Positions 39,001 to 48,300 of a DNA stretch of 64,000 nt are shown in pieces. Under the pieces are notes generated by a model that saw only the letters and a program-made list of their open reading frames with translations, was not told the origin of the DNA and ran no database searches. Position 1 is the first letter of the stretch. Every line of letters begins with the position of its first letter. The DNA comes from Colletes latitarsis (taxonomy: Eukaryota > Arthropoda > Insecta > Hymenoptera > Colletidae): assembly GCF_051014445.1 (NCBI RefSeq), contig NW_027488365.1, forward strand, positions 9,238,001-9,302,000, read 5' to 3'. Both the position numbers and the translations under genes were made by a program.

Positions 39001-39280
39001 GCGAAATGTAGCACCCCACCACAGCGACTCCCCCCCAGTCCACGGCGACGAATTCCCGACCGCGCTCCAACAAGGAGAACGGTGGGGACCCGTCGCCCCC
39101 TCCCCATACCGTCGCCACCAAGCCGTCCGCGTCGCCCACCCAATGAGGGTGATCAGGGACGCGGTACGGCTCGGCGGCGACCGCCAGGCCAACCCCCCAC
39201 TCCGCGAGGACTTGGGACATCAAGTCCTGTGCCGCGCGGCAGTGGTTGAGGTTGGCCTGGAGGAGGAGGCGGGGCGGCAT
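36098..39280 (-). CDS. ORF2: endonuclease / reverse transcriptase polyprotein
   Basis: This 1060-aa protein would nick target DNA and reverse-transcribe the element RNA at the nick. The N-terminal apurinic-type (EEP) endonuclease spans about residues 5-210: QANLNHCRAAQ (Asn10), AEPYR (Glu37), GDFNAKS (124-130) and the catalytic SDHR (200-203). The reverse transcriptase spans about 425-750. It has NTAPGPDG (443-450), SAYRPICLLDEVGK (503-516), FGFRGGRST (542-550), SLDIANAFN (575-583, Asp577), GVPQGSVLGPLLWN (632-645), CYADDTLVLA (664-673, Asp667-Asp668), HKTEV (706-710) and RYLGLILD (739-746). A C-terminal finger, C956-x2-C959-x8-H968-x4-C973, and a very basic tail end the protein. All catalytic residues I can check are present, and there is no frameshift or internal stop. 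The start overlaps the ORF1 stop as TAATG, so translation by reinitiation is likely. The length is normal for R1-clade ORF2. Confidence 0.96.
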   Translation of the reverse strand: MPPRLLLQANLNHCRAAQDLMSQVLAEWGVGLAVAAEPYRVPDHPHWVGDADGLVATVWGGGDGSPPFSLLERGREFVAVDWGGVAVVGCYISPRSGHAAFELYLAEVAACVQRYAARPVLVLGDFNAKSVAWGSPRTSVRGGILGDWAAGLDLRVLNRGSEHTCVRRYGGSIVDVGFATPNAVRMVSGWHVVAGAETLSDHRYIRMEVSAAASASRHGRLRGTPPRRWALRRLDKDALMAAALAATWPQGAAELPSIEEEVARLGALVAGICDAAMPRVGRASPRRAVYWWSDAIAELRVATVRARRQYTRARRRQRTGDGVARARAADDLYGTYRVARVALQVAIKRAKTQAWKELLQTLDDDPWGRPYKVVLNKLRPWAPPVTEGLDPRLLEDVVNTLFPIGERGPRPPAAAAVPVEWTAELGVTQEELAAAIRRLGVRNTAPGPDGVPGRVWVLTQGVLGADLRRLFDRCLRDGRFPPSWKVARMVLLRKEGRPAESPSAYRPICLLDEVGKLFERVIAARLVEHLSRGDPGLADCQFGFRGGRSTIDAIGRVRALSEAAVSRGGVALAISLDIANAFNTLPWEEIRRGLEYHRVPSCLRAVVGDYLRGRWIEYPGRDGDMRREVYCGVPQGSVLGPLLWNIAYDSVLRAGLPDGVSTVCYADDTLVLAVGTHWGRAMRRAEEGSQRDVDRIRGMGMTVAVHKTEVIAFHSPRQDPPPPLIRVGGADIEVKPQIRYLGLILDSHWRFEKHFRCLVPRLERMVAALGRILPNLGGPAGRVRRLYVAMVQSVALYGAPVWADDLAASRRSMTMLRRVQRRMALRVVRGYRTMSHEAATVLAGMPPMDLLARSHAVMYRHRVDRRAGVGAVPGGQEPAWGDLKRQARQSVLLAWQERLALPTAGHRTVGAVRPLLKEWLDRGHGSLTYRLAQVFSGHGSFGRYLCRIGKEPTARCCHCDAEQDTADHTLEVCPAWEGERRVLVGVVGRDVSLPGVVRAMLGSEEKWRAVASFCENVMLQKEAAGRERELQRRAEARARAVARGRCPVARRRGRPPRRGR

Positions 39281-39282
39281 TA
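39278..39282 (-). promoter_or_regulatory. TAATG stop-start overlap between ORF1 and ORF2
   Basis: On the minus strand the ORF1 stop TAA (39282-39280) shares its last A with the ORF2 ATG (39280-39278). In SART1 of Bombyx the same UAAUG arrangement is known to support ORF2 translation by termination-reinitiation. Use of the same mechanism here is inferred from that parallel. Confidence 0.85.
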
Positions 39283-41190
39283 ATTAATGACCGCGCCAGC
39301 CTCCTCCCGGCCGTCCGTCCCCGTAGCACCGTCCACCTCCATGGAGGACGATGCCACCGCCCTCGGCACCGGAGCCGGTGCAGCCCGCCTCTTCCTCTCC
39401 TTCCGGGAGGGGGGGGAGCACTTCTTGCTCCCCACCCTGTGATCGGCTGGCCTCCCCATGTCCGCACACAGCGGGCAGTGGGGGGCCGCCGAGCACTGGC
39501 TCGCACGGTGCTCTTTGGCACCGCAGCGGTAACACTGACCGCTGCGGTCCACCGGCGAGGTGCACCACTGCCTCACGTGCCCCAATTCGAGGCAGCGGTG
39601 ACACTGGAGCGGGCGCGGCGCGAGGATTTCCACTCGCGCCGAAACCCACCCCACCAACACCCTCCCGGATTCCGCCACCTTACGGGCGGCGGAGAGGGGA
39701 CACCGGGCCCACACCGACCCGAGGCCGGAGGGCGACCTGCGGATCTCTCCGATCCGCAGGTCCTCCACAGGACAGTCCCCCGCCCTCGCAAGGGCACGGG
39801 ACACATCCTGTGCGCTGACCGAGTCGTCCAGCCCACAAACGCGCATCTCCGTGCGCTTCGTGGGCCGGGCGACCCGGACACCTCGCTCGCCTAGCTGCTC
39901 CCGGAGCCTCTGGGCGAGACGATCCGCCTTCGCGCCGCCTTCTGCACCGGGGATCTCCAGCAAGAGACCCCCGGTCACGGCCCTCTTCGCCCTCACGGAG
40001 GCGATGCCCAGCTCTTCCAGGGAGATATTCTCCCTGGCGAGCCGCATCGCCTCCGCGAGGGTCAGGTCGCCCCCCTGCGCAACGGTCAGCGTCACCGCTG
40101 CCGTTTTTGGGGGACGACCTGGTCGTGCCTTCCCGACCTTCGCGGCCTTTACCTTGGCCGCCGGCGGCGGAGGCGGAGGCTGCGGTTGCGAGGCCTTCCT
40201 CGCCGCCCGCTTCGCCTTCCGCCCCACCACCTCACTCCACGCCACCCCTTGGGAGGGTGCCGTGGAGGACGCGACCACCGCGACCACGGGTACACCACCC
40301 CCCTTGGGGGTCGCGACCCGGGGCCCTGGTGCCGCAACGCTGGGCGGAGCCTTCACTCCGCCCTTCTTTGCCTTCCCCGACTGTACCGGAACAGGTCGGG
40401 GAGGCACCGCCTTCCTGCTGACCGCTCTTCCGGCGAGGAGCTCCTCCCGGAAGGCGGCCAGCTTGCCATCAATCATGTCCCCAATCCTCCTCAGAAGATC
40501 GTCTTCGGAGGAGGACGGGGAATTCTTCACGGGCGAAGTGCGGGTGGAGAGGCCCGCGGTGCCCCGCACCACTGCCGCCGCACTCCGCTTATTTACCACC
40601 GCCGAGGGACGCGGCGGGGGAGGAGGAGGGAGGATGGGAGGGAGGGCCGCGCTGTTCCACAGCGCCTCTGCCCTCCTCCTCCCCTGTCGCTCCTCCTCCA
40701 ACAGGAGCTGCAGACGGGCGTTCCGCCCTCTGAGCTCCCGCGCCGCCTCCCTCATTTCCTCCGCCGCGGCCGTCAGGGCCTCCGCGCCACCGCTTTTCTG
40801 CCCCTTAAAGGCGCAGGCAGCGGCGACTTTCTCCACCCGCCTCAGGGACGAGGAGATCCTCTCCGATATCTCCTCGGTCACCTCGTCCCTGAGGCAACTC
40901 AGCCTCACCGACGGGCTCATCGCCCCGCCCACCTCGACGACGGCCTGCCCCGTCCTCTTCCTCTTAGAGCCTATGTGGCTCGTGCTGGAGGAGAAGGACG
41001 AGACCGACGCCGTCTCGTCGTCCTCCTCCACCCTCCACGAAGCCGGACCTGGCGCTGAGTGGGGCGCGAGCGCCGCCACCCTAACCCCAACCCCGTCTCC
41101 GTCCTCCCCAACCGACAAAACCCGCCCCATCCCCATTTTATTTTCTGTGTCCATAAAAGTCCCACGAGATGGTCGGAAATAAAGGTCCAC
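39280..41190 (-). CDS. ORF1: Gag-like nucleic-acid-binding protein
   Basis: This 636-aa protein is expected to bind element RNA and form the ribonucleoprotein that travels to target DNA. The N-terminal third has an acidic, Ser-rich segment (55-72), a basic KRKR cluster (76-79, possible nuclear signal) and a charged helical stretch at about 102-178 that looks like a coiled coil. The middle is low-complexity, with Pro runs (188-193 and 338-343) and Ala/Lys-rich DNA-binding-like segments, including GRPPK (358-362). Three zinc knuckles follow: C530-x2-C533-x4-H538-x4-C543, C553-x2-C556-x4-H561-x4-C566 and C572-x2-C575-x8-H584-x6-C591. This triple arrangement is typical of R1 and Jockey-type ORF1 proteins. 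The first Met (41190) is used because the frame is open from it. Met13, Met19 and Met21 are alternatives and I cannot distinguish them. Confidence 0.93.
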   Translation of the reverse strand: MDLYFRPSRGTFMDTENKMGMGRVLSVGEDGDGVGVRVAALAPHSAPGPASWRVEEDDETASVSSFSSSTSHIGSKRKRTGQAVVEVGGAMSPSVRLSCLRDEVTEEISERISSSLRRVEKVAAACAFKGQKSGGAEALTAAAEEMREAARELRGRNARLQLLLEEERQGRRRAEALWNSAALPPILPPPPPPRPSAVVNKRSAAAVVRGTAGLSTRTSPVKNSPSSSEDDLLRRIGDMIDGKLAAFREELLAGRAVSRKAVPPRPVPVQSGKAKKGGVKAPPSVAAPGPRVATPKGGGVPVVAVVASSTAPSQGVAWSEVVGRKAKRAARKASQPQPPPPPPAAKVKAAKVGKARPGRPPKTAAVTLTVAQGGDLTLAEAMRLARENISLEELGIASVRAKRAVTGGLLLEIPGAEGGAKADRLAQRLREQLGERGVRVARPTKRTEMRVCGLDDSVSAQDVSRALARAGDCPVEDLRIGEIRRSPSGLGSVWARCPLSAARKVAESGRVLVGWVSARVEILAPRPLQCHRCLELGHVRQWCTSPVDRSGQCYRCGAKEHRASQCSAAPHCPLCADMGRPADHRVGSKKCSPPSRKERKRRAAPAPVPRAVASSSMEVDGATGTDGREEAGAVIN

Positions 41191-41538
41191 CCGGGCAGAG
41201 CCGCCTTACCCGGGTAAGCCTAATACTCCGGGGGTTCGGCAGGTTCCCCGGAGGTGGTCGCTTGGGATTGGGCCTTCTCCCCCAACCATGCACCCCATCG
41301 CCGCGCACCATAGCTTAGGATTGGAGGGCGATTTTATAGAGTCGCCATACTCGTGGCCCAGGCGGTTAAGCCAAGACACCCGTTCCTCCTGCCGTCACGT
41401 ACCATTCACAAAACCAATAGGGAATTGTGAATGGGTCGTTGTGACAACCAACAGGAGGCTTACGGTGTGTGTATGACTCGGGTATCCCGGGTTCGTTAAG
41501 CCCGTACTGCAGCTGAAAGGCTGGCAGCCCCTGAGGGA
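41191..41538 (-). other. 5' UTR of the full-length retrotransposon
   Basis: This 348-base leader lies between the 5' end of the element and the first ORF1 Met. It contains at least five upstream ATG triplets on the sense (minus) strand, at plus-strand positions 41287-41289, 41296-41298, 41309-41311, 41346-41348 and 41403-41405. It also has strong inverted repeats. The first is CCATTCACAA / TTGTGAATGG (41402-41411 with 41425-41434), enclosed by an outer CCTCCTG / CAGGAGG pair. The second is CTCCGGGG / CCCCGGAG (41226-41233 with 41246-41253). Such elements normally need an internal promoter here, but I could not identify one with confidence. A structured leader with upstream ATGs would limit cap-dependent scanning to ORF1. 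Confidence 0.8.
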
Positions 41539-41554
41539 ATCAGACACATACTTT
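41539..41554 (+). repeat. Target-site duplication, right, full-length element
   Basis: ATCAGACACATACTTT is identical to 35545-35560. The satellite resumes immediately with CGCATTCTTCACATAC, in phase with the left flank. Confidence 0.94.
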
Positions 41555-42559
41555 CGCATTCTTCACATACTTGTTGAACGGATCCTGGGTTTTGTCTGGT
41601 TTGGATCACGTAGTAATGTGGTACCACACTGAAACATTCAATTAAACCTGGTCTTGATAAATATTTTAGAGGATAACGCATGTTAGGTCTGGGTTAGGTC
41701 TAGGATTTGCCCCCATCAGGCTTATACTTTCGCATATTTCTCATACTTCATGGCTAGATCCTGGGCTATTTCTGGATTGGATCACGTAGTAATGTGGTAC
41801 CACACTGAAACAGTCGATTAAACCAGGTTTCTATCAATATTTTTGAGGATAACGCAAGTTAGGTCTGGGATAGGTCTGGGATTTGCCCTCATCAGGCTCA
41901 TACTTTCGCGTTTTTCACATACTTGTTGAACAGATCCTGGGTTTTTTCCTGTTTGGGTCACGTAGTAGTGTGGTACCACACTGAAACAGTCGATTAAACC
42001 TGGTTTCGATTAATATCTTAGAGGATAACGCATGTTAGGTCTGGGATAGGTCTGGGATTCGCCCTCATCAGGCTCATACTTTCGCATATTTCTCATACTT
42101 GATGGCTAGATCCTGGGCTTTTTCTGGATTGCATCATGTAGTCATGAAGTACAACACTGAAACAGTCAATTAAACCTGGTTTCCATCAATATCTTAGAGG
42201 ACAACGCAAGTTAGGTCTGGGATAGGTCTGGGATTTGCCCTCATCAGGCTCATACTTTCGCGTTTTTCAAATACTTGTTGAACGGATCCTGGGTTTTGTC
42301 TGGTTTGGATCACGTAGTAATGTGGTACCACACTGAAACATTCAATTAAACCTGGTCTTGATAAATATTTTACAGGATAACGCATGTTAGGTCTGGGATA
42401 GGTCTAGGATTTGCCCCCATCAGGCTTATACTTTCGCATATTTCTCATACTTCATGGCTGGATCCTGGGCTATTTCTGGATTGGGTCACGTAGTAATGTG
42501 GTACCACACTGAAACAGTCAATTAAGACTGGTTCTGATCAATATTTTAGAGAATAATTC

Positions 42560-43374
42560 ATGTTAGGTCCAGGTTAGGTCTGGGATTTGCTCTCGTCGGG
42601 CTCATTCTTTCGCATATTTCTCATACTTGATGGCTAGATCCTGGGCTGTTTCTGGATTGCATCACGTAGTAATGAAGTGCAACACTGAAACAGTCAATTA
42701 AGCCTGGTTTCCATCAATATTTTAGAGGACAACGCATGTTAGGTCTAGGTTAGCCCAGGGATTTTCACTCATCAGACTCATACTTTCGTATTCTTCACAT
42801 ACTTGTTGAACGGATCCTGGGTTTTTTCTGGTTTGGATCACGTAGTAATGTGGGACCACACTGAAACAATCAATTAAACCTGGTCATGATAAATACTTTA
42901 GAGGATAACGCATGTTAGGTCTGGGTTTGGTCTAGGATTTGCCCTCGTCAGGCTCATACTTTCGCATATTTCTCATACTTCATGGCTAGATCCTGGGCTA
43001 TTTCTGGATTGGATCACGTAGTAATGTGGTACCACACTGAAACAGTCGATTAAACCAGGTTTCTATCAATATTTTTGAGGATAACGCAAGTCAGGTCTGG
43101 GATAGGTCTGGGATTTGCCCTCATCAGGCTCATACTTTCGCGTTTTTCACATACTTGTTGAACGGATCCTGGGTTTTGTCTGGTTTGGATCACGTAGTAA
43201 TGTGGTACCACACTGAAACATTCAATTAAACCTGGTCTTGATAAATATTTTAGAGGATAACGCATGTTAGGTCTGGGTTAGGTCTAGGATTTGCCCCCAT
43301 CAGGCTTATACTTTCGCATATTTCTCATACTTCATGGCTGGATCCTGGGCTATTTCTGGATTGGGTCACGTAGT
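42560..43374 (+). repeat. Segmental duplication E, copy 1 (partner 44496-45310)
   Basis: About 0.8 kb matches 44496-45310 at an offset of 1936 bp, exactly 11 monomers. Both copies carry the rare TCTCGTCGGGCTC and TTTCGTA variants. Part of this block (about 42561-42740) is also repeated 880 bp downstream at about 43441, exactly five monomers away. Confidence 0.8.
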
Positions 43375-43506
43375 AATGTGGTACCACACTGAAACAGTCA
43401 ATTAAGCCTGGTTTTGATCAATATTTTAGAGAATAATTCATGTTAGGTCCAGGTTAGGTCTGGGATTTGCTCTCGTCGGGCTCATTCTTTCGCATATTTC
43501 TCATAC

Positions 43507-44075
43507 TTGATGGCTAGATCCTGGGCTTTTTCTGGATTGCATCACGTAGTAATGAAGTGCAACACTGAAACAGTCAATTAAGCCTGGTTTCCATCAATAT
43601 TTTAGAGGACAACGAATGTTAGGTCTAGGTTAGCCCAGGGATTTGCCCTCATCAGACACATACTTTCGCATTCTTCACATACTTGTTGAACGGATCCTGG
43701 GTTTTGTCTGGTTTGGATCACGTAGTAATGTGGTACCACACTGAAACATTCAATTAAACCTGGTCTTGATAAATATTTTAGAGGATAACGCATGTTAGGT
43801 CTGGGTTAGGTCTAGGATTTGCCCCCATCAGGCTTATACTTTCGCATATTTCTCATACTTCATGGCTAGATCCTGGGCTATTTCTGGATTGGATCACGTA
43901 GTAATGTGGTACCACACTGAAACAGTCGATTAAACCAGGTTTCTATCAATATTTTTGAGGATAACGCAAGTTAGGTCTGGGATAGGTCTGGGATTTGCCC
44001 TCATCAGGCTCATACTTTCGCGTTTTTCACATACTTGTTGAACAGATCCTGGGTTTTTTCCTGTTTGGGTCACGT
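43507..44075 (+). repeat. Paralogous empty site of the full-length insertion
   Basis: The satellite at 43507-43666 matches the left flank of the retrotransposon (35401-35560) with about two mismatches. The satellite from 43667 onward matches the right flank from 41555 for several hundred bases, at an offset of 2112 bp (exactly 12 monomers). The shared 16-base target ATCAGACACATACTTT occurs once here, at 43651-43666. This is therefore a sister copy of the region without the insertion, and it confirms the element boundaries and the target-site duplication. Confidence 0.88.
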
Positions 44076-44495
44076 AGTAGTGTGGTACCACACTGAAACA
44101 GTCGATTAAACCTGGTTTCGATCAATATTTTTGAGGATAACGCATGTTAGGTCTAGGTTAGGTCTGGGATTTTCACTCATCAGGCTCATACTTTCGCATT
44201 TTTCTCATACTTCATGGCTAGATCCTGGGCTATTTCTGGATTGTATCACGTAGTAATGTGGTACCACACTGAAACAGTCAATTAAACCTGGTTTCGCTCA
44301 ATATTTTAGAAGATAACTCATGTTAGGCCTAGGTTAGGCCTGGGATTTGCCCTCATCAGGGTCATACTTTCGCAGTTTTAACATACATGTTGGCCTGATC
44401 GAGGGTTTTTTCTGCTTTGGATCACGTAGTGAAGTGGTACCGCACTGAAGCAGACCATTAAACCTGGTTTGGATCAATATTTAAGAGGATAACGC

Positions 44496-45310
44496 ATGTT
44501 AGGTCCAGGTTAGGTCTGGGATTTGCTCTCGTCGGGCTCATTCTTTCGCATATTTCTCATACTTGATGGCTAGATCCTGGGCTGTTTCTGGATTGCATCA
44601 CGTAGTAATGAAGTGCAACACTGAAACAGTCAATTAAGCCTGGTTTCCATCAATATTTTAGAGGACAACGCATGTTAGGTCTAGGTTAGCCCAGGGATTT
44701 TCACTCATCAGACTCATACTTTCGTAATCTTCACATACTTGTTGAACGGATCCTGGGTTTTTTCTGGTTTGGATCACGTAGTAATGTGGGACCACACTGA
44801 AACAATCAATTAAACCTGGTCATGATAAATACTTTAGAGGATAACGCATGTTAGGTCTGGGTTTGGTCTAGGATTTGCGCTCGTCAGGCTCATACTTTCG
44901 CATATTTCTCATACTTCATGGCTAGATCCTGGGCTATTTCTGGATTGGATCACGTAGTAATGTGGTACCACACTGAAACAGTCGATTAAACCAGGTTTCT
45001 ATCAATATTTTTGAGGATAACGCAAGTTAGGTCTGGGATAGGTCTGGGATTTGCCCTCATCAGGCTCATACTTTCGCGTTTTTCACATACTTGTTGAACG
45101 GATCCTGGGTTTTGTCTGGTTTGGAACACGTAGTAATGTGGTACCACACTGAAACATTCAATTAAACCTGGTCTTGATAAATATTTTAGAGGATAACGCA
45201 TGTTAGGTCTGGGTTAGGTCTAGGATTTGCCCCCATCAGGCTTATACTTTCGCATATTTCTCATACTTCATGGCTGGATCCTGGGCTATTTCTGGATTGG
45301 GTCACGTAGC
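44496..45310 (+). repeat. Segmental duplication E, copy 2 (partner 42560-43374)
   Basis: This is the second copy of the 11-monomer-offset duplication. It differs by scattered bases such as TTTCGTAATC against TTTCGTATTC. After about 45310 it continues into a GTAGCAATG monomer variant not present in copy 1. Confidence 0.8.
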
Positions 45311-48300
45311 AATGTGGTACCACACTCAAGCAGTCGGTTAAACCTGGTTTCGATCAATATTTTAGAGGATAACGCACGTTTGGTCTGGGATAGGTCTGGG
45401 ATTTGCCCTCATCAGGCTCATACTTTCGCGTTTTTCACATACTTGTTGAACAGATCCCGGGTTTTTTCCTGTTTGGGTCACGTAGTAGTGTGGTACCACA
45501 CTGAAACAGTCGATTAAACCTGGTTTGGATCAATATTTAAGAGGATAACGCATGTTAGGTCTAGGTTGGGCCTGGGATTTTCACTCATCAAACACAAATT
45601 TTCGCATTCTTCACATACTTGTTGAACGGATCCTGGGTTTTTCCTGGTTTGGATCAGGTAGTAATGTGGGACCACACTGGAGCAGTCAATTAAACCTGGT
45701 TTCGATCAATGTTTTAGAGAATATTTCATGTTAGGTCTAGGTTAGGTCTGGGATTTGCTCTCATCAGGCTCATACTTTCGCATATTTCTCATACTTCATG
45801 GCTGGATCCTGGGCTATTTCTGGATTGGATCACGTGGTAATGTGGTACCACACGGAAACAGTCAATTAAACCTGGTTTCCATCAATATTTTAGAGGAAAA
45901 CGCATGTTAGGTCTAGGTTCGGCCTGGGATTTGCCCTCATCAGGGCCATACTTTCGCAGTTTTAACATACATGTTGACCTGATCGAGGGTTCTTTCTGCT
46001 TTGGATCACGTAGTGAAGTGGTATCGCACTGTAGCAGACCATTAAACCTGGTTTGATCAGTATTTTAGAGGATAACGCATGTTATGTTTGGGTTAGGTCT
46101 AGGATTTGCACTCATCAGGCTCATACTTTCGCATATTTCTCATACTTCATGGCTAGATCCTGGGCTGTTTCAGGATTGTATCACGTAGTAATGTGGTACC
46201 ACGCTGAAACAGTCAATTAAAACTGGTTTCGATCAATATTTTAGAGGATAACGCAAGTTTGGTCTGGGATAGGTCTGGGATTTGCCCTCATCAGGCTCAT
46301 ACTTTCGCGTTTTTCACATACTTGTTCAACTGGTCCTCGGTTTTTTCTGGTTTGGATCACGTAGCAATGTGGTACCACACTCAAGCAGTCGGTTAAACCT
46401 GGTTTCGATCAATATTTTAGAGGATAACGCACGTTTGGTCTGGGATAGGTCTGGGATTTGCCCTCATCAGGCTCATACTTTCGCATTCTTCACATACTTG
46501 TTGAACGGATCCTGGGTTTTTTCTGGTTTGGATCACGTAGTAATGTCGGACCACACTGAAACAATCAATTAAACCTGGTCATGACCAATATTTTAGAGAA
46601 TAATTCATGTTATGTCTTGGTTAGGTCTGGGATTTGCTCTCATCAGGCTCATTCTTTCGCATATTTCTCATACTTGATGGCTAGATCCTGGGCTTTTTCT
46701 GGATTGCATCACGTAGTAATGAAGTACAACACTGAAACAGTCAACTCAACCTGGTTTCCATCAATATTTTAGAGGACAACGCATGTTAGCTCTAGGTTAG
46801 GTCTGGGATTTTCACTCATCAGGCTCATACTTTCGCATTTTTCTCATACTTCATGGCTAGATCCTGGGCTATTTCTGGATTGTATCACGTGGTAATGTGG
46901 TACCACACTGAAACAGTCAATTAAACCTGGTTTCGCTCAATATTTTAGAAGATAACGCATGTTAGGCCTAGGTTAGGCCTGTGATTTTCACTCATCAGAC
47001 TCATACTTTCGCATTCTTCACATACTTGTTGAACGGATCCTGGGTTTTTTCTGGTTTGGGTCACGTAGTAGTGTGGTACCACACTGAAACAGTCGATTAA
47101 ACCTGGTTTCGATTAATATTTTTGAGGATAACGCATGTTAGGTCTAGGTTAGGCCGGGGATTTTCACTCAGCAGACTCGTACTTTCGCATTCTTCACATA
47201 CTTGTTGAACGGATCCTGGGTTTTTACTGGTTTGGATCACATAGTAATGTGGTACCACACTGAAACATTCAATTAAACCTGGTCTAGATAAATATTTTAG
47301 AGGATAACGCATGTTAGGTCTGGGTTAGGTCTAGGATTTGCCCCCATCAGGCTCATACTTTCGCAGTTCTACCATACATGTTGACCTGATCGAGGGTTTT
47401 TTCTGCTTTGGATCACGTAGTAAAGTGGTACCACACTGAAACAGTCCACTAAACCTGGAATGGATCAATATTTTAGAGGATAATGCATGTTAGGTCTAGG
47501 TTAGCCCTGAGATTTTCACTCATCAGACTCATACTTTCGCATATTTCTCGTACTTGTTGAACGGATCCTGGGTTTTTTCTGGTTTGGTTCACGTAGTAAT
47601 GTGGTACCACACTGGAACAATCAATTAAACCTGGTCATGATAGCTATTTTAGAGGATAACGCATGTTAGGTCTGGGTTTGGTCTAGGATTTGCCCTCGTC
47701 AGGCTCATACTTTCGCATATTTCTCGTACTTCATGGCTAGATCCTGGGCTGTTTCAGGATTGTATCACGTAGTAATGTGGTACCACGCTGAAACAGTCAA
47801 TTAAAACTGGTTTCGATCAATATTTTAGAGGATAACGCATGTTAGGTTTGGGTTAGGTCTAGGATTTGCACTCATCAGGCTCATACTTTCGCATATTTCT
47901 CATACTTCATGGCTAGATCCTGGGCTGTTTCAGGATTGTATCACGTAGTAATGTGGTACCACGCTGAAACAGTCAATTAAAACTGGCTTCCATCAATATT
48001 TTAGAGGATAACGCATGTTAGGTTTGGGTTAGGTCTAGGATTTGCACTCATCAGGCTCATACTTTCGCATATTTCTCATACTTCATGGCTAGATCCTGGG
48101 CTATTTCTGGATTGGATCACGTGGTAATGTGGTACCACACTGAAACAGTCAATTAAACCTGGCTTCCATCAATATTTTAGAGGATAACGCATGTTAGGTT
48201 TGGGTTAGGTCTAGGATTTGCACTCATCAGGCTCATACTTTCGCATATTTCTCATACTTCATGGCTAGATCCTGGGCTGTTTCAGGATTGTATCACGTAG

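Larger units (their letters stand above)
35561..41538 (-). mobile_element. Full-length R1-clade non-LTR retrotransposon
   Basis: This is a complete element of about 6 kb on the minus strand: 5' UTR (41191-41538), ORF1 (39280-41190), ORF2 (36098-39280), 3' UTR and a poly(A) tail of about 21-24 residues. It has no terminal repeats and no integrase. It has target-site duplications of about 16 bp, the hallmark of target-primed reverse transcription. Gag-like ORF1 zinc knuckles, an apurinic-type endonuclease at the ORF2 N-terminus, the reverse transcriptase and the CX2CX8HX4C finger near the ORF2 C-terminus together place it in the R1 clade. It is strongly GC-rich, unlike the satellite around it. 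Both frames are open throughout, so it may be active or was recently. It is not in the 28S rRNA gene, so it is not a canonical R1 insertion. TRAS/SART-type, Waldo-type or unnamed R1-like lineages are all possible. Confidence 0.95.

Noticed and set aside
37139..39283. A 714-codon open frame on the plus strand opposite ORF2, and a 443-codon one opposite ORF1 (39851-41182).
   Set aside because: Long antisense frames are common in very GC-rich coding DNA because stop codons are rare. The translations are low-complexity, rich in Pro, Arg and Gly, with no recognisable domain, while the sense frames have full catalytic motifs.
41332..41338. A TATAAAA on the minus strand inside the 5' UTR, considered as the element's promoter.
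   Set aside because: It lies about 200 bases inside the element. A start site downstream of it would lose the first 230 bases, so it cannot give a full-length transcript. Promoters in this group usually act from the 5' end without TATA.
41351..41500. A tRNA-like A-box (TGGCCCAGGCGGTTAAG) and B-box-like GGGTTCG on the plus strand in the 5' UTR.
   Set aside because: The two boxes are about 135 bases apart, much too far for a tRNA, the A-box match is imperfect, and no cloverleaf can be drawn. Probably chance.
35561..41538. Canonical R1 element inserted in 28S rDNA, or an LTR retrotransposon or retrovirus.
   Set aside because: The flanks are satellite, not rDNA. There are no long terminal repeats, protease or integrase, and the poly(A) tail with target duplication shows LINE-type integration.
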